The translations under genes were made by a program, and so were the position numbers. The notes beneath the pieces are model-generated. The model was not told the origin of the DNA. It did no database searches and saw only the letters and a list, made by a program, of their open reading frames with translations. A stretch of DNA of 48,697 nucleotides from Bacilli bacterium (GTDB taxonomy: Bacteria; Bacillota_I; Bacilli_A; RF39; UBA660). This document shows, piece after piece, positions 40,854 to 48,697 of the stretch; position 1 is the stretch's first letter; each line of letters begins with the position of its first letter. Where the stretch lies: the NCBI GenBank assembly GCA_900752905.1, contig CAADWX010000008.1:1-48697 (forward strand), written 5' to 3'.

Positions 40854-43088
40854 CTACATATCAGAAACAACTTGATACATATTGAACATAGGAATTACAA
40901 TTGCAATTACAATTATACCAACCATTACAGTTAGGAAAACTGTAAGTATTGGTTCAATAAATGTTTTTATTCGTGAAACCATTTCTCTATGTAATCCTTG
41001 ATAATAAGTTGATACTTTACTCATCATTTCAGGCAATTCACCAGTTGTTTCACCAGTTACAATCATTTCATATGCTGGTATCGGAAATGCCCAATGATCT
41101 TCAAATGCATCAGATATTTTTCCACCTTTTGCTAAATTTGTTATTGTATCTAGAATAAGCATTTTATATATTTCGTTGTTTGTTATACCGTTTAATAATT
41201 CCATACATTCTGTTATTGAAACATTATGACTTAAAAGTGATGCAAATGTTTTTGTAAACATAGTTACTTCCTTATAAATAATTGTTGTTCCAATAACTGG
41301 AAGATGCATATTTATCCATTGAATAAGTGTTCTAAATGATTTGATTTTTTTGTAACAAACAACAAATATAATTGAAAATAAAATAATTACCAATATTACG
41401 AATAAGAAATATGATTTTAAGAAATCACTTACTGATATTACCATTCTAGTAAATGCAGGTATTTCAACTTCATCCATAGAACTATACATTTCTGAAAATT
41501 GTGGAATAACGTAAAGTAAAACAAATGTTATAACCCCAATTGCAAAAACAAAAACAATTGATGGATACGTTAAAGCTGATATCATTTGTTTTCTTGTTTC
41601 GTCAGCTTGTGAAAAGTATTCTGACATGTCATCAAGTACTTCAGGTAATTCACCAGTCATTTCTGATGTTTTAACCATATTAATTAATAGTTTTGGGAAA
41701 GCTTTTCCTTGCTTTTCCATAGCAGAACTAAATGATTCTCCCATAGTTAATTCATATATCATTGATTTAAATATTCTATTATAGGATTTATTTTTTTTGA
41801 ATTGTTTTGCTAATATTCTAATTGCTTCTACAAGTGGAATACCTGCTTTTAGGTAAGTAGATAGTTGTGTTAATAAGAATATTAAATCTTTATTTTTAAA
41901 TTTTGTTTTATTTACTGATGCCCCTCCATGAAATAAAGTAATCCATTTGCTTGTTTTAATACTATAAACTTCATAACCTTCACTAAGCAAAAATGAATGT
42001 ACTTCAACCCTGGAAAAAGCTTCAAAATAACCTGTTACCATTTTTCCATTTTTGTCTTTTGCTTCATATTTATATAATAATTTTACATCACTCTTTGGCT
42101 CTGTTTCTGCATTAAAATCAATCAAAAGAGCTTGTCTATTAATATCTTTTTTATTTCTTCTATTTTTAGCAAAAGAATTATTTTTTAATTTTTCAATTAA
42201 GAATGTAGGAAAATTATTGATTTTCTTTAAAGTCTTTTTTAATTTTTGAGAAAATGTAAGTTTTTCTATTTCAGCATTTTCATTGACATAAGTGTCATTG
42301 GCTCTTTTTTTCTCAATTTTCTTTTTTCTTTCAATTCTTTCTTGTTTTATTTTTTCTTTTTTTTCTTTTGCAAGTCTTTTTTTCTCTTCTTTTTCATGCT
42401 TTTTTCTTGATGCTTCAAGAGCTTTTTGCTCTTTTTTTATATTTTCGTCATGTATACGTTTTATCTCTTTTTGCTTTTTTTCCTCAATTAATTGTTTTTT
42501 CTTTTCCTCTTTTTCTAATTTTAATTGCTTTTTCTTTTCTTTTCTTTCTTTTCTTTTTATATAAGATGCTGATGCTTCTTTTTTTAGCTTTTTTTCTTCT
42601 CTCTTTTTTGCTTGCTCAATTTTTCGAATTTCTTTTAATTTTTTCTTTTCTTCTTTTTTCTGCTTTTTTCTTGATGCTTCAAGAGCTTTTTGTTCTTTTT
42701 TTATATTTTCATCATGTATACGTTTTATCTCTTTTTGTCTTTTTTCTTCAATTAATTGTTTTTTCTTTTCTTCTTTCTTTTCTAATTTAGCATTTATAAT
42801 TAATTCTTTTCTTTTTTTAATCTCTTCTTTTTTTAATCTTTTCTTTTCTTTTTTTTGCTCTCTTAATTCTTTTTTTTGTATTCTATTTTGAATATATTTA
42901 GTATTTTCTTTCTTTAATTTAGGAAGAATAAATAAAATCCTTATAGGAAGAGTTATACCATATATAAAATAATAGCAAAATTCGTATATAAATTTTAGAA
43001 TACAATATATGCAAAAATATATTCCATAAAATAATGATCTAACTATTTTATACACAAATATGCAAGGTTTAAGTAAAAAATTAAGCAT
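40854..43088 (-). CDS. PilC/GspF-type platform protein with coiled-coil extension
   Basis: Inner-membrane platform protein of a pilus or competence pseudopilus, 744 residues instead of the usual 350-400. The C-terminal 400 residues are a normal GspF: two T2SSF domains each with a FxxLxxxLxxGxxLxEA-like block (FLLTQLSTYLKAGIPLVEAI), three membrane helices, and TSEMTGELPEVL and TGETTGELPEMM. The N-terminal 340 residues are unlike PilC: a hydrophobic segment at about 8-55, then a Lys/Glu-rich coiled coil (about 55-290) with a 39-residue unit present twice. The extension has no known relative that I recognise. It is transcribed ahead of the peptidase gene, two bases apart. Confidence 0.9.
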   Translation of the reverse strand: MLNFLLKPCIFVYKIVRSLFYGIYFCIYCILKFIYEFCYYFIYGITLPIRILFILPKLKKENTKYIQNRIQKKELREQKKEKKRLKKEEIKKRKELIINAKLEKKEEKKKQLIEEKRQKEIKRIHDENIKKEQKALEASRKKQKKEEKKKLKEIRKIEQAKKREEKKLKKEASASYIKRKERKEKKKQLKLEKEEKKKQLIEEKKQKEIKRIHDENIKKEQKALEASRKKHEKEEKKRLAKEKKEKIKQERIERKKKIEKKRANDTYVNENAEIEKLTFSQKLKKTLKKINNFPTFLIEKLKNNSFAKNRRNKKDINRQALLIDFNAETEPKSDVKLLYKYEAKDKNGKMVTGYFEAFSRVEVHSFLLSEGYEVYSIKTSKWITLFHGGASVNKTKFKNKDLIFLLTQLSTYLKAGIPLVEAIRILAKQFKKNKSYNRIFKSMIYELTMGESFSSAMEKQGKAFPKLLINMVKTSEMTGELPEVLDDMSEYFSQADETRKQMISALTYPSIVFVFAIGVITFVLLYVIPQFSEMYSSMDEVEIPAFTRMVISVSDFLKSYFLFVILVIILFSIIFVVCYKKIKSFRTLIQWINMHLPVIGTTIIYKEVTMFTKTFASLLSHNVSITECMELLNGITNNEIYKMLILDTITNLAKGGKISDAFEDHWAFPIPAYEMIVTGETTGELPEMMSKVSTYYQGLHREMVSRIKTFIEPILTVFLTVMVGIIVIAIVIPMFNMYQVVSDM
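42397..42514 (-). repeat. Intragenic 118-bp repeat, copy B
   Basis: Near-identical copy of 42661-42778 inside the coiled-coil region of the PilC-like gene, 264 bases apart and so in the same frame (88 codons). It encodes QLIEEKKQKEIKRIHDEN, the unit that ends in KALEASRKK. High DNA identity suggests a recent duplication. Confidence 0.8.
42661..42778 (-). repeat. Intragenic 118-bp repeat, copy A
   Basis: First copy (nearer the protein N-terminus) of the repeat found again at 42397-42514. It differs at a few positions, for example IEEKRQKEI in place of IEEKKQKEI. Confidence 0.8.
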
Positions 43089-43202
43089 TAAAATACACCT
43101 TCCAATCTCCCTATCTTATTCTATAAATGATTATATCATATTTTCAAATTTTGTAAAACATTTTTTCTTAAAACATATAATAATTTAGAAAGGAGTATAA
43201 CA

Positions 43203-43562
43203 ATGTATTATTATTACCCTTACTATTCAAGTATTCCATATACGCAAGCAACTGCTTCGTCTAGCGGAATATTTTCAAAATTATTTGGTGGGTTAAACTT
43301 TAGCTCTATACTATCTGGTACACAAAAAACTTTAAATATTGTAAATCAAACAATTCCAATTGTAAAACAAGCAAGTCCTATGATAAAAAACGCTAAATCA
43401 ATGTTTAAAATTATGAATGAATTTAAAAAAGTTGATACTCCAGAAACACCAATTCAACAAAATAGTAGTGAAAATAAAATAAATATAAATAATCAAGAAA
43501 ATCATAATTCTAAAGTAAAAGAAGAAATTAATATTTCTTCTGGTCCTACTTTCTTTCTTTAA
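43203..43562 (+). CDS. VrrA/YqfQ-like spore coat protein candidate
   Basis: Protein of 119 residues with a Tyr/Pro-rich N-terminus (MYYYYPYYSS), a central GGLNFSSILSGTQKTLNIVNQTIPIV stretch and PMIKNAKSMFKIMNEFKK, then a polar Asn/Glu-rich tail. The GG-x-x-F-S-x-x-L-x-x-x-Q-K-x-L pattern and the P-M-x-K-N helix resemble the YqfQ/VrrA coat protein family, whose gene in Bacillus lies in the sigA-trmK region, as here. It is short for the family. GAAAGGAG precedes the ATG and a -10-like TATAAT (43176-43181) is upstream; no sporulation promoter was clear. Similarity is by eye only. Confidence 0.6.
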   Translation: MYYYYPYYSSIPYTQATASSSGIFSKLFGGLNFSSILSGTQKTLNIVNQTIPIVKQASPMIKNAKSMFKIMNEFKKVDTPETPIQQNSSENKININNQENHNSKVKEEINISSGPTFFL

Positions 43563-43583
43563 AAGACTAAATGTCTTTTTTTA
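43561..43583. terminator. Bidirectional terminator, YqfQ-like gene and trmK
   Basis: AAAAGAC and GTCTTTT form a 7-bp stem around a 5-base loop with T residues after it. It starts in the stop codon of the plus-strand gene. Confidence 0.8.
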
Positions 43584-44223
43584 TTATTTCTTTTAAAAAT
43601 TCAATATCCTTTTTTGTTGATGCTTTTATTTCACTGATATTAGAATTATTAAATATATTTTCATATATTTTTAGTATATATGAATAATACTTATATGTTA
43701 TTTTATCTTTATTTTTTAATAGAATTGGTCCATATTTTAATTCGTTTTCTGATATTATTTTGAAACCTTTTTTAAATTTTATAATAACATAATATATATT
43801 TTTTTCGTATACAACAATTTCGTTAGATATGTAATATCCAATTTTATATAAAAACTTTCTTAAATTAAATAAATTTGTATTTGATTGTATAACTATTTCA
43901 TCAAGATTAGTTAAATCAGTATTTAACAATATTTTTATAATATTATCTGTACCCATACCACATATAATTGCAACTGATTTTTCAGGAATATTTATATTTT
44001 CAAATCCATTACTGAGTACAGTTTTTATATCTACTCCATATCTTTTTATGTTTTTTTGGGCTATAGTTAATGCATTTTTGTTTATATCACTTGCAATACA
44101 TTTATTGTTATTATATAAAGATAAATAAATATCTACTAATGCATGATCACAACCTATATCAATTACATTTGATCCATTATCTATTAAAGATACTATAGTT
44201 TGCATTCTATTTGTTAGTTTCAT
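43567..44223 (-). CDS. trmK: tRNA (adenine-N1)-methyltransferase TrmK
   Basis: SAM-dependent enzyme that methylates A22 of tRNA. The 218 residues have the N-terminal R-M-Q-T-I-V, motif I IDIGCDHALVDIYL, ASDINKNAL, and the variant ICGMGTDNI for the usual GMGG. TrmK is encoded next to sigA in many Bacillota, as here. The start overlaps the sigA stop by one base (TAATG), so the pair is coupled and the gene is the third in the dnaG-sigA-trmK operon. The C-terminal helical part (about 150-218) is less conserved. Confidence 0.9.
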   Translation of the reverse strand: MKLTNRMQTIVSLIDNGSNVIDIGCDHALVDIYLSLYNNNKCIASDINKNALTIAQKNIKRYGVDIKTVLSNGFENINIPEKSVAIICGMGTDNIIKILLNTDLTNLDEIVIQSNTNLFNLRKFLYKIGYYISNEIVVYEKNIYYVIIKFKKGFKIISENELKYGPILLKNKDKITYKYYSYILKIYENIFNNSNISEIKASTKKDIEFLKEIIKKDI

Positions 44224-45302
44224 TAATCACCCATATAATCTTTTAATTTTCTTGAACGAGATGGATGTCTTAATTTTCTAAGAGCTTTAGCTTCTATTTG
44301 ACGAATCCTTTCTCTTGTAACTCCAAAAATTTGCCCGACTTCTTCTAATGTTTTAGATTTGCCATCATCTAATCCAAATCTTAATCTAATTACTTTTTCT
44401 TCTCTTTCTGTTAAGGTCTCAAGTACAGAAGAAATTTCATCTTTTAATAATTCATTTGTTGCATATTCTTCTGGCGAAACATTTCTTTCATCTTTAATAA
44501 AGTCACCTAAATGTGAATCATCTTCTTCACCTATTGGAGTTTCTAAGCTAACTGGTTCCTGACTTATTTTATAAATTTCTCGAATTTTTTCAACAGAGGT
44601 ATTAAGTTTTTTTGCTAATTCTTCTTCACTTGGCTCTCTATTTAATTCAAGAGTTAATTGTCTTTGAACACGTGCTAATTTATTTATTGTTTCAACCATA
44701 TGAACAGGGACACGAATTGTTCTAGCTTGATCAGCTATTGCACGAGTAATAGCTTGTCTTATCCACCATGTTGCATATGTTGAAAATTTATATCCTTTTG
44801 TAACATCAAATTTTTCAACAGCCTTCATTAATCCAATATTTCCTTCCTGGATTAAATCTAGGAAAAGCATTCCTCGTCCAACATATCTTTTTGCTATTGA
44901 AACAACTAGTCTTAAATTTGCTTCAGCAAGAGTTGATTTTGCAAGTTCATCTCCTGCTGCAATTTTGTCAGCAAGTTCTAATTCTTCATCCATTGTTAAT
45001 AATTTAATTTGACCAATTTCTTTTAAATACATACGTACAGGATCATTTATTGTTAGATCTTTAGTAAGAACGTCATCATCTAATAATAATTTTCCACCAT
45101 CCTCATCGTTATCATCATCATCAGATAAAATTCTAATATTATTTTCGTTAAATAAATTATAAAGTTCATCCAACTCTTCACCGGTTAAATCTAAACCTTT
45201 TAAATTTTCAGCAAGTTGTTCGTAAGTAATAACCCCTTTTTCTTTTCCTAATTTTAATAATTCTTCTTTTCTTTGATTAAAATCTTTTATTTCATTTACC
45301 AT
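44223..45302 (-). CDS. rpoD: RNA polymerase primary sigma factor SigA (RpoD)
   Basis: Housekeeping sigma factor, 359 residues (Bacillus SigA about 371). Region 1.1-like acidic part at 1-75, region 1.2/2 with [22 protein letters not shown], then [38 protein letters not shown] and [24 protein letters not shown], region 3 [14 protein letters not shown] and region 4 [23 protein letters not shown], all as in other primary sigmas. AAGGAG precedes the ATG. The dnaG gene is 16 bases upstream; rpsU, a frequent member of this operon, is absent. Confidence 0.97.
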   Translation of the reverse strand: MVNEIKDFNQRKEELLKLGKEKGVITYEQLAENLKGLDLTGEELDELYNLFNENNIRILSDDDDNDEDGGKLLLDDDVLTKDLTINDPVRMYLKEIGQIKLLTMDEELELADKIAAGDELAKSTLAEANLRLVVSIAKRYVGRGMLFLDLIQEGNIGLMKAVEKFDVTKGYKFSTYATWWIRQAITRAIADQARTIRVPVHMVETINKLARVQRQLTLELNREPSEEELAKKLNTSVEKIREIYKISQEPVSLETPIGEEDDSHLGDFIKDERNVSPEEYATNELLKDEISSVLETLTEREEKVIRLRFGLDDGKSKTLEEVGQIFGVTRERIRQIEAKALRKLRHPSRSRKLKDYMGD

Positions 45303-45318
45303 ATAAAATCTCCTTCTA

Positions 45319-47061
45319 CTACATTTCTTTAAACATTTTTTCCAAATCTAATATCTTTTGAGCGTATTCAGTTTTTTTTAAGATATCACTTTCATTTTTC
45401 ATCTTATTAGATAACTCTTTGCAATGACTCTTGATATTAAATTTATTAATTGTTTTTATATAATCATCAATTCCTTCTTCAGTTATTTTATCATTTATAT
45501 TTAATGATATAACGGACTCAATTTTTTTCATCAATATAGGTTTATCTTTAAGATAAGTTATTATATCAGCAACATTAATATATCCATATTTGTTATAATA
45601 ATAACTTACTTCTCTATATAAAAGTCTATATTCTTCATCTGGAATGTATCCAATTTTTTTACTTATTTTTCCATATAAATTTTTACTATTAAGTATATAA
45701 TATAATAGTTCACTTTCTGCTTTTTCTATCAAAGATAATCTCTTTTTTTCTACCTCTTTTTTATGAATAATATTATTATTTTTAGTTAATTTACTTTTAA
45801 GCAAATCTTCACTTATTTGCATATCTTTCGCGACTTTATTTATAGTAAGTTCCTTTAAAATATCATCATCTATTTTATTTATTTCCAAAATCATTTCATT
45901 TATGTATTTTGCTTTATCAACATTACTATCTAAGTTTTTATCTTTCTTTAGATAAGATAATTTAAAATCCATAATATTCATTGGATATTCCAATTTTCTT
46001 AAAAAAGCTTCTTTACCATATTTTTTTATATAATCATCTGGATCTAAATTTTCTTCTAATCTAATAACTTTAGGAGTAATTCCTATTTCTAAAAGTTCAT
46101 TACTACAACTTAATGTGGCATGAGCTCCAGCTTCATCACCATCAAAACATAATATTACTTCTTTAGCCATTCTTTTTATTAGAGCCGCTTGCTTTTTAGT
46201 AACAGATGTTCCCATAGTTGCTATAACATTATCGACACCTATGGTAGATGCTCTTATAACATCCATAAAACCTTCCATTATTATTATTTGACCTTTTTCA
46301 CGTGCTTTATCTTTAGCTCTATGGTAGTTATATAAAACTTCGCCTTTTTTAAATACTTCGGTTTGTTTTGTATTTACATACTTTGATGTATCTTTTGTAT
46401 CACCGTAAATTCTTCCACTAAAACCAATAACTTTACCATTTAAATCACATAGAGGAAACATTATTCTGTTATAATAAATATCATTAAATTCAAACTCTTT
46501 TTTATTAACTAATCCAGTAGACAAAATTTCATCTTCACTATATCCTTTTTTTTGAAGTATACCACTTAAAATAGAAGTGTTTTTCAAAGAAAGACCAATA
46601 CCAAATTTTTTAATTATATCTTTATCAATTTTTCTGTTTAAAAGATATTCTATAGCTTCTTTACCATCCTTAGTATTTATATTATTAGAATAGAGTTTTT
46701 GAGCCAAATCATAAATATCATAATAATATTGATTTTTAACATTATTATTTTTTTCTTGGCCTTTTAAATCTATAGAAATACCAGCTTTTTTTGCTACAAT
46801 ATTAACAGCTTCAATAAAACTAACATTTTCATAGTCTTCTATAAATTTAAATACATTACCTGCGGCGCCACAAGAAAAACATTTATATATTTGTTTATCT
46901 TGACTTACACTCATACTAGGATGATTATCATCATGAAATGGGCAAATACCAAAATAGTTTTTCCCTTTTCCTTCAAGTTGAACATAATCTTTAATAACAT
47001 CTACAATATCTACACTATTTCTTATTTCATTTATTTTACTTTCATCAATAATATTATTCAT
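45319..47061 (-). CDS. dnaG: DNA primase DnaG
   Basis: Makes RNA primers at the replication fork. The 580 residues begin with the CHC2 zinc ribbon (C40, H43, C61, C64; [13 protein letters not shown] and [11 protein letters not shown]), then the catalytic core with [18 protein letters not shown], the TOPRIM domain ([12 protein letters not shown] and CFDGDEAG) and a helicase-binding C-terminus. All TOPRIM acidic residues are present. The gene starts the dnaG-rpoD-trmK operon; a -35-like TTGAAA and an A/T-rich -10 region lie upstream, so the promoter is likely but weakly defined. AGGAG precedes the start. Confidence 0.96.
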   Translation of the reverse strand: MNNIIDESKINEIRNSVDIVDVIKDYVQLEGKGKNYFGICPFHDDNHPSMSVSQDKQIYKCFSCGAAGNVFKFIEDYENVSFIEAVNIVAKKAGISIDLKGQEKNNNVKNQYYYDIYDLAQKLYSNNINTKDGKEAIEYLLNRKIDKDIIKKFGIGLSLKNTSILSGILQKKGYSEDEILSTGLVNKKEFEFNDIYYNRIMFPLCDLNGKVIGFSGRIYGDTKDTSKYVNTKQTEVFKKGEVLYNYHRAKDKAREKGQIIIMEGFMDVIRASTIGVDNVIATMGTSVTKKQAALIKRMAKEVILCFDGDEAGAHATLSCSNELLEIGITPKVIRLEENLDPDDYIKKYGKEAFLRKLEYPMNIMDFKLSYLKKDKNLDSNVDKAKYINEMILEINKIDDDILKELTINKVAKDMQISEDLLKSKLTKNNNIIHKKEVEKKRLSLIEKAESELLYYILNSKNLYGKISKKIGYIPDEEYRLLYREVSYYYNKYGYINVADIITYLKDKPILMKKIESVISLNINDKITEEGIDDYIKTINKFNIKSHCKELSNKMKNESDILKKTEYAQKILDLEKMFKEM

Positions 47062-47197
47062 AAATTATACTCCTAATATTTATATACAAAAAAAGTTTCA
47101 AAAATCCTTTTTTTTACTACATTTTTTTCAAAAAAAAGTTAATTTTTCTACTATTTTTTTAAAAATTGTATAAAATAACTATTAAAGGAATGATTTT

Positions 47198-47734
47198 ATG
47201 AATAATAAAAAAATAATTTATATAAATACAATGCTATTATTTTTACTTATGTTTATATCACATAATTTATATAAATGGCTTCCAAATGATGTGTTTGCTA
47301 TATTCTTTCCAGTAAATGAAAGTATATGGGAACATATGAAAATGATATATACAACAATTATTGCTTATATACCTTTAGAATTAATTATTTTAAATAAAAT
47401 AAAAATAAATAATAATAATTTACTTTTATCATCATATATAGCTGGAATGATAAATATAATAATTGAACTTATAATATTTGTACCAATTTATAAAATTATA
47501 GGTGAAAACCTTCCTATAACGTTAGTTACATTATTAATATCTATATTTATAAGTCAATATAGTTCATTTATTATATTAGATAAACCATATATCAAAAATT
47601 CAAATATAATATCTATTTTTTTAATTATCTTTACATTTATATTAATGGGAATACTAACATATAACCCACCTAAAAATTTTTTATTTTTTGATCCTATAAA
47701 AGAAAAATACGGAATAAATATTTATGAAATATAA
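47198..47734 (+). CDS. DUF6512-like membrane protein
   Basis: Membrane protein of 178 residues with about six hydrophobic segments. The conserved core near residues 20-50, with SHNLYKW and FFPVNESIWEHMKM, fits the DUF6512 family pattern (VNESIWEH). The function of this family is unknown. Residues N, E and H in that motif sit at the end of the first helix and could bind a ligand or metal. AAAGGAATG precedes the ATG; a TTGTATAAAAT sequence (about 47166-47176) is a possible promoter. A strong terminator begins in the stop region. Confidence 0.75.
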   Translation: MNNKKIIYINTMLLFLLMFISHNLYKWLPNDVFAIFFPVNESIWEHMKMIYTTIIAYIPLELIILNKIKINNNNLLLSSYIAGMINIIIELIIFVPIYKIIGENLPITLVTLLISIFISQYSSFIILDKPYIKNSNIISIFLIIFTFILMGILTYNPPKNFLFFDPIKEKYGINIYEI

Positions 47735-47760
47735 AAAGAGTTTTTCAACTCTTTTTTTAA
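47733..47760. terminator. Bidirectional terminator, DUF6512-like and thioredoxin-like genes
   Basis: AAAAAGAGTT and AACTCTTTTT form a 10-bp stem with a 4-base loop, followed by more T residues. It includes the stop region of both convergent genes. Confidence 0.9.
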
Positions 47761-48458
47761 CATTTTTCATCACATAAATCATCAAGCATTTTATGAATAT
47801 AATCTTCATATATATTTTTTAATTCTTTTACTTGATCATCATTTAATAATATATATGGATTTGTTTGTGATGAAACAGTACTAGTATGTAATCCTATAAC
47901 TTTACCATCTTGAATAAATATAACTGTTGGAGCATATATTCTTTTTATAGAAGGATCATTTAATCCATCATATATATCTAATTTTTCACTAAATAAATCA
48001 ATTAAAGTATTATACTCTTTACTGCCTTCTTTTTCTGTTATAACATTACCATTTTCATCTAATTTTAGTACATTTCTTATATCATTACCATTTTCGTCTT
48101 TTAATCTAAAATAATAAATATTTTTTATACCTGTTGCTTTAGCAGCAGATGATAAAACAGTTATAGCATTTCTACACCATGGACATTCAGAAAAACCTAA
48201 ATAAAGCATAAAAGTTTCTTTATTATTTACTTTTTTTACTATATCCGATGCTGTTACATAAGTAAATGGATTATTATCATCTAGACTTATTTCAGTATAT
48301 TTTTTACCATTATTTTCATTTTCTAATCCGTTTAAGCTTTCATACTCTTCTTTAACTTTTAAAGCATCAGTATTGTTTTTCTCTTCACTTGTTTTATTAC
48401 ACCCAGTAATAAAACATACACATAATAATATTGTTAAAATATTGATTATTTTTTTCAT
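47757..48458 (-). CDS. Thioredoxin-like lipoprotein
   Basis: Surface thiol-disulfide protein of 233 residues. A basic start and hydrophobic helix end in the lipobox ITGC with C20 as the lipidated residue. The linker (about 21-75) is charged and precedes a thioredoxin fold with CPWC at 92-95 and the cis-Pro strand YAPTVIFI. The middle has an insertion of about 40 residues with repeated EDENGN-like stretches. A final CDEKC adds two Cys. The ATG at 48458 was chosen: GGAAG lies six bases upstream. A longer frame starts within the terminator of the upstream RNA and is not likely. Related proteins are annotated as bacteriocin transport accessory or TlpA-like. Confidence 0.8.
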   Translation of the reverse strand: MKKIINILTILLCVCFITGCNKTSEEKNNTDALKVKEEYESLNGLENENNGKKYTEISLDDNNPFTYVTASDIVKKVNNKETFMLYLGFSECPWCRNAITVLSSAAKATGIKNIYYFRLKDENGNDIRNVLKLDENGNVITEKEGSKEYNTLIDLFSEKLDIYDGLNDPSIKRIYAPTVIFIQDGKVIGLHTSTVSSQTNPYILLNDDQVKELKNIYEDYIHKMLDDLCDEKC

Positions 48459-48510
48459 ATACATCTTCCTATCATAAATCGAATTAATTATATCCAAAAA
48501 GTATAAAAAT

Positions 48511-48537
48511 AAAAAGATATAAATTAAATATCTTTTT
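48511..48537 (-). terminator. Terminator of the tRNA-like RNA
   Basis: AAAAAGATAT and ATATCTTTTT form a 10-bp stem around a 7-base loop, with T residues after it on the minus strand. It lies 41 bases beyond the CCA end of the RNA. Confidence 0.8.
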
Positions 48538-48548
48538 TTGTATATCAA

Positions 48549-48565
48549 GTTTGAACGGTTCAAAC
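48549..48565. repeat. 17-base palindrome at the RNA 3' flank
   Basis: GTTTGAAC and GTTCAAAC are perfect 8-bp arms around one base. It sits between the CCA end and the terminator, so it may be part of the processing or termination structure of the RNA. Confidence 0.5.
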
Positions 48566-48577
48566 TATTATTACATT

Positions 48578-48697
48578 TGGTAGCGACAGGGGGGGATCGA
48601 ACCCTCGACCTTTCGGGTATGAAAAATAAGCCCTAAATTAAATTACCGTTTATTTTTTACCGTTTCCCTTATTAAATAAGGCTTCGCTCCGATATAT
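48578..48697 (-). ncRNA. 3' part of a tRNA-like RNA, tmRNA (ssrA) candidate, cut by the window edge
   Basis: On the minus strand the sequence ends in an encoded ACCA, preceded by an acceptor strand UGUCGCU and a T-arm with the universal GGUUCGAUCC loop. The upstream 85 bases do not give an anticodon arm, D-arm or mature tRNA shape; instead AAGCC and GGCUU pair across the region and CCUUAUUUAAUAAGG folds back, as in pseudoknot PK4 of tmRNA. This suggests tmRNA. Against this, the expected U70 of the alanine acceptor pair G3-U70 is G, and the 7-C run adds one base to the T-stem. The 5' part lies outside the window. Confidence 0.45.

Noticed and set aside
42292..42790. Long plus-strand frames rich in Phe, Leu and Ser
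   Set aside because: They are the complement of the Lys/Glu-rich coiled coil of the PilC-like protein; the composition is a by-product of that repeat.
1..48697. CRISPR arrays, insertion sequences or prophage modules
   Set aside because: No regularly spaced repeats, no transposase and no cluster of phage structural genes were seen; the tyrosine recombinase at 34.6 kb has the form of XerD and no attachment site was found.
1..48697. Mycoplasma-type genetic code (TGA as Trp)
   Set aside because: TGA ends reading frames (for example 7639-7641 and 16401-16403), and conserved Trp positions use TGG.

Overview
The window is a strongly A+T-rich piece of a bacterial chromosome from a spore-forming, low-G+C Gram-positive (Bacillota, Bacilli-like) lineage, probably an uncultured gut-type organism with compact intergenic spaces. 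This rests on sporulation genes (spoIVB, sigG, ylmC, ylbJ, gpr, spoIIM, a VrrA/YqfQ-like coat gene), a dnaG-sigA-trmK cluster and Bacillota-type ribosome binding sites. TGA is used as a stop codon (7639-7641 and 16401-16403), so this is not the Mycoplasma code 4. The exact taxon cannot be fixed from sequence alone.

Layout. 0.2-3.2 kb: nusB-xseA-xseB then spoIVB. 3.2-6.2 kb: a methyltransferase, sigG with its own forespore-type promoter, ylmC and a glycosyltransferase. 6.3-8.1 kb: a three-gene set (ApbE, NusG-domain-II membrane protein, Gx transporter) resembling the fmnB-eetA-eetB core of flavin-based extracellular electron transfer loci. 8.2-10.2 kb: a two-component pair. 10.3-16.4 kb: cdsA-rseP-deoD-ymfF-ymfH, then holA. 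16.4-19.0 kb: a divergent pilus/competence block (secretion ATPase one way, two minor prepilins the other). 19-23.2 kb: ylbJ, a transglutaminase-like protein, rpsT, gpr, a 35-residue membrane microprotein and spoIIM. 23.2-25.6 kb: mnmA, an HTH protein and two small genes, one with a near-perfect SigG promoter. 25.6-27.5 kb: a ZIP metal transporter and a patch of orphan or decayed small genes. 27.7-32.7 kb (minus strand): a hybrid histidine kinase with a degenerate ATPase domain, then a surface-fibre locus (DUF5305-like protein, a signal peptidase with a large membrane domain, a TasA-like secreted protein). 32.8-38.1 kb (minus): dps, a phosphohexomutase, xerD, ddl, an alpha/beta hydrolase, khpA and rpsP. 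38.2-40.1 kb: rarA, a structured intergenic region and a small membrane protein. 40.1-43.1 kb (minus): prepilin peptidase and a PilC/GspF protein with a long coiled-coil extension, completing the pilus set begun at 16.4 kb. 43.2-47.1 kb: the YqfQ-like gene, trmK, sigA and dnaG. 47.2-48.7 kb: a DUF6512-like membrane protein, a thioredoxin-like lipoprotein, and the 3' end of a tRNA-like RNA (possible tmRNA) cut by the window edge.

How it fits together. Three groups recur: sporulation, with visible SigG-type (sigG, a 45-residue protein) and SigE-type (spoIIM) promoters; a pseudopilus/competence machine split over two sites (ATPase, minor pilins, peptidase, inner-membrane platform; no major pilin visible here); and cell-surface systems (TasA-like fibre, electron-transfer set, lipoprotein). 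The isoprenoid genes often found beside nusB-xseAB (ispA, dxs) and cdsA-rseP (dxr) are missing from both places. The least explained items are the SigG-driven Cys-containing small protein, the pseudokinase-like hybrid kinase, the PilC extension with a duplicated DNA segment, and the 39.5-39.8 kb region, where a 12-bp inverted repeat would hide the start of a 21-codon ORF.
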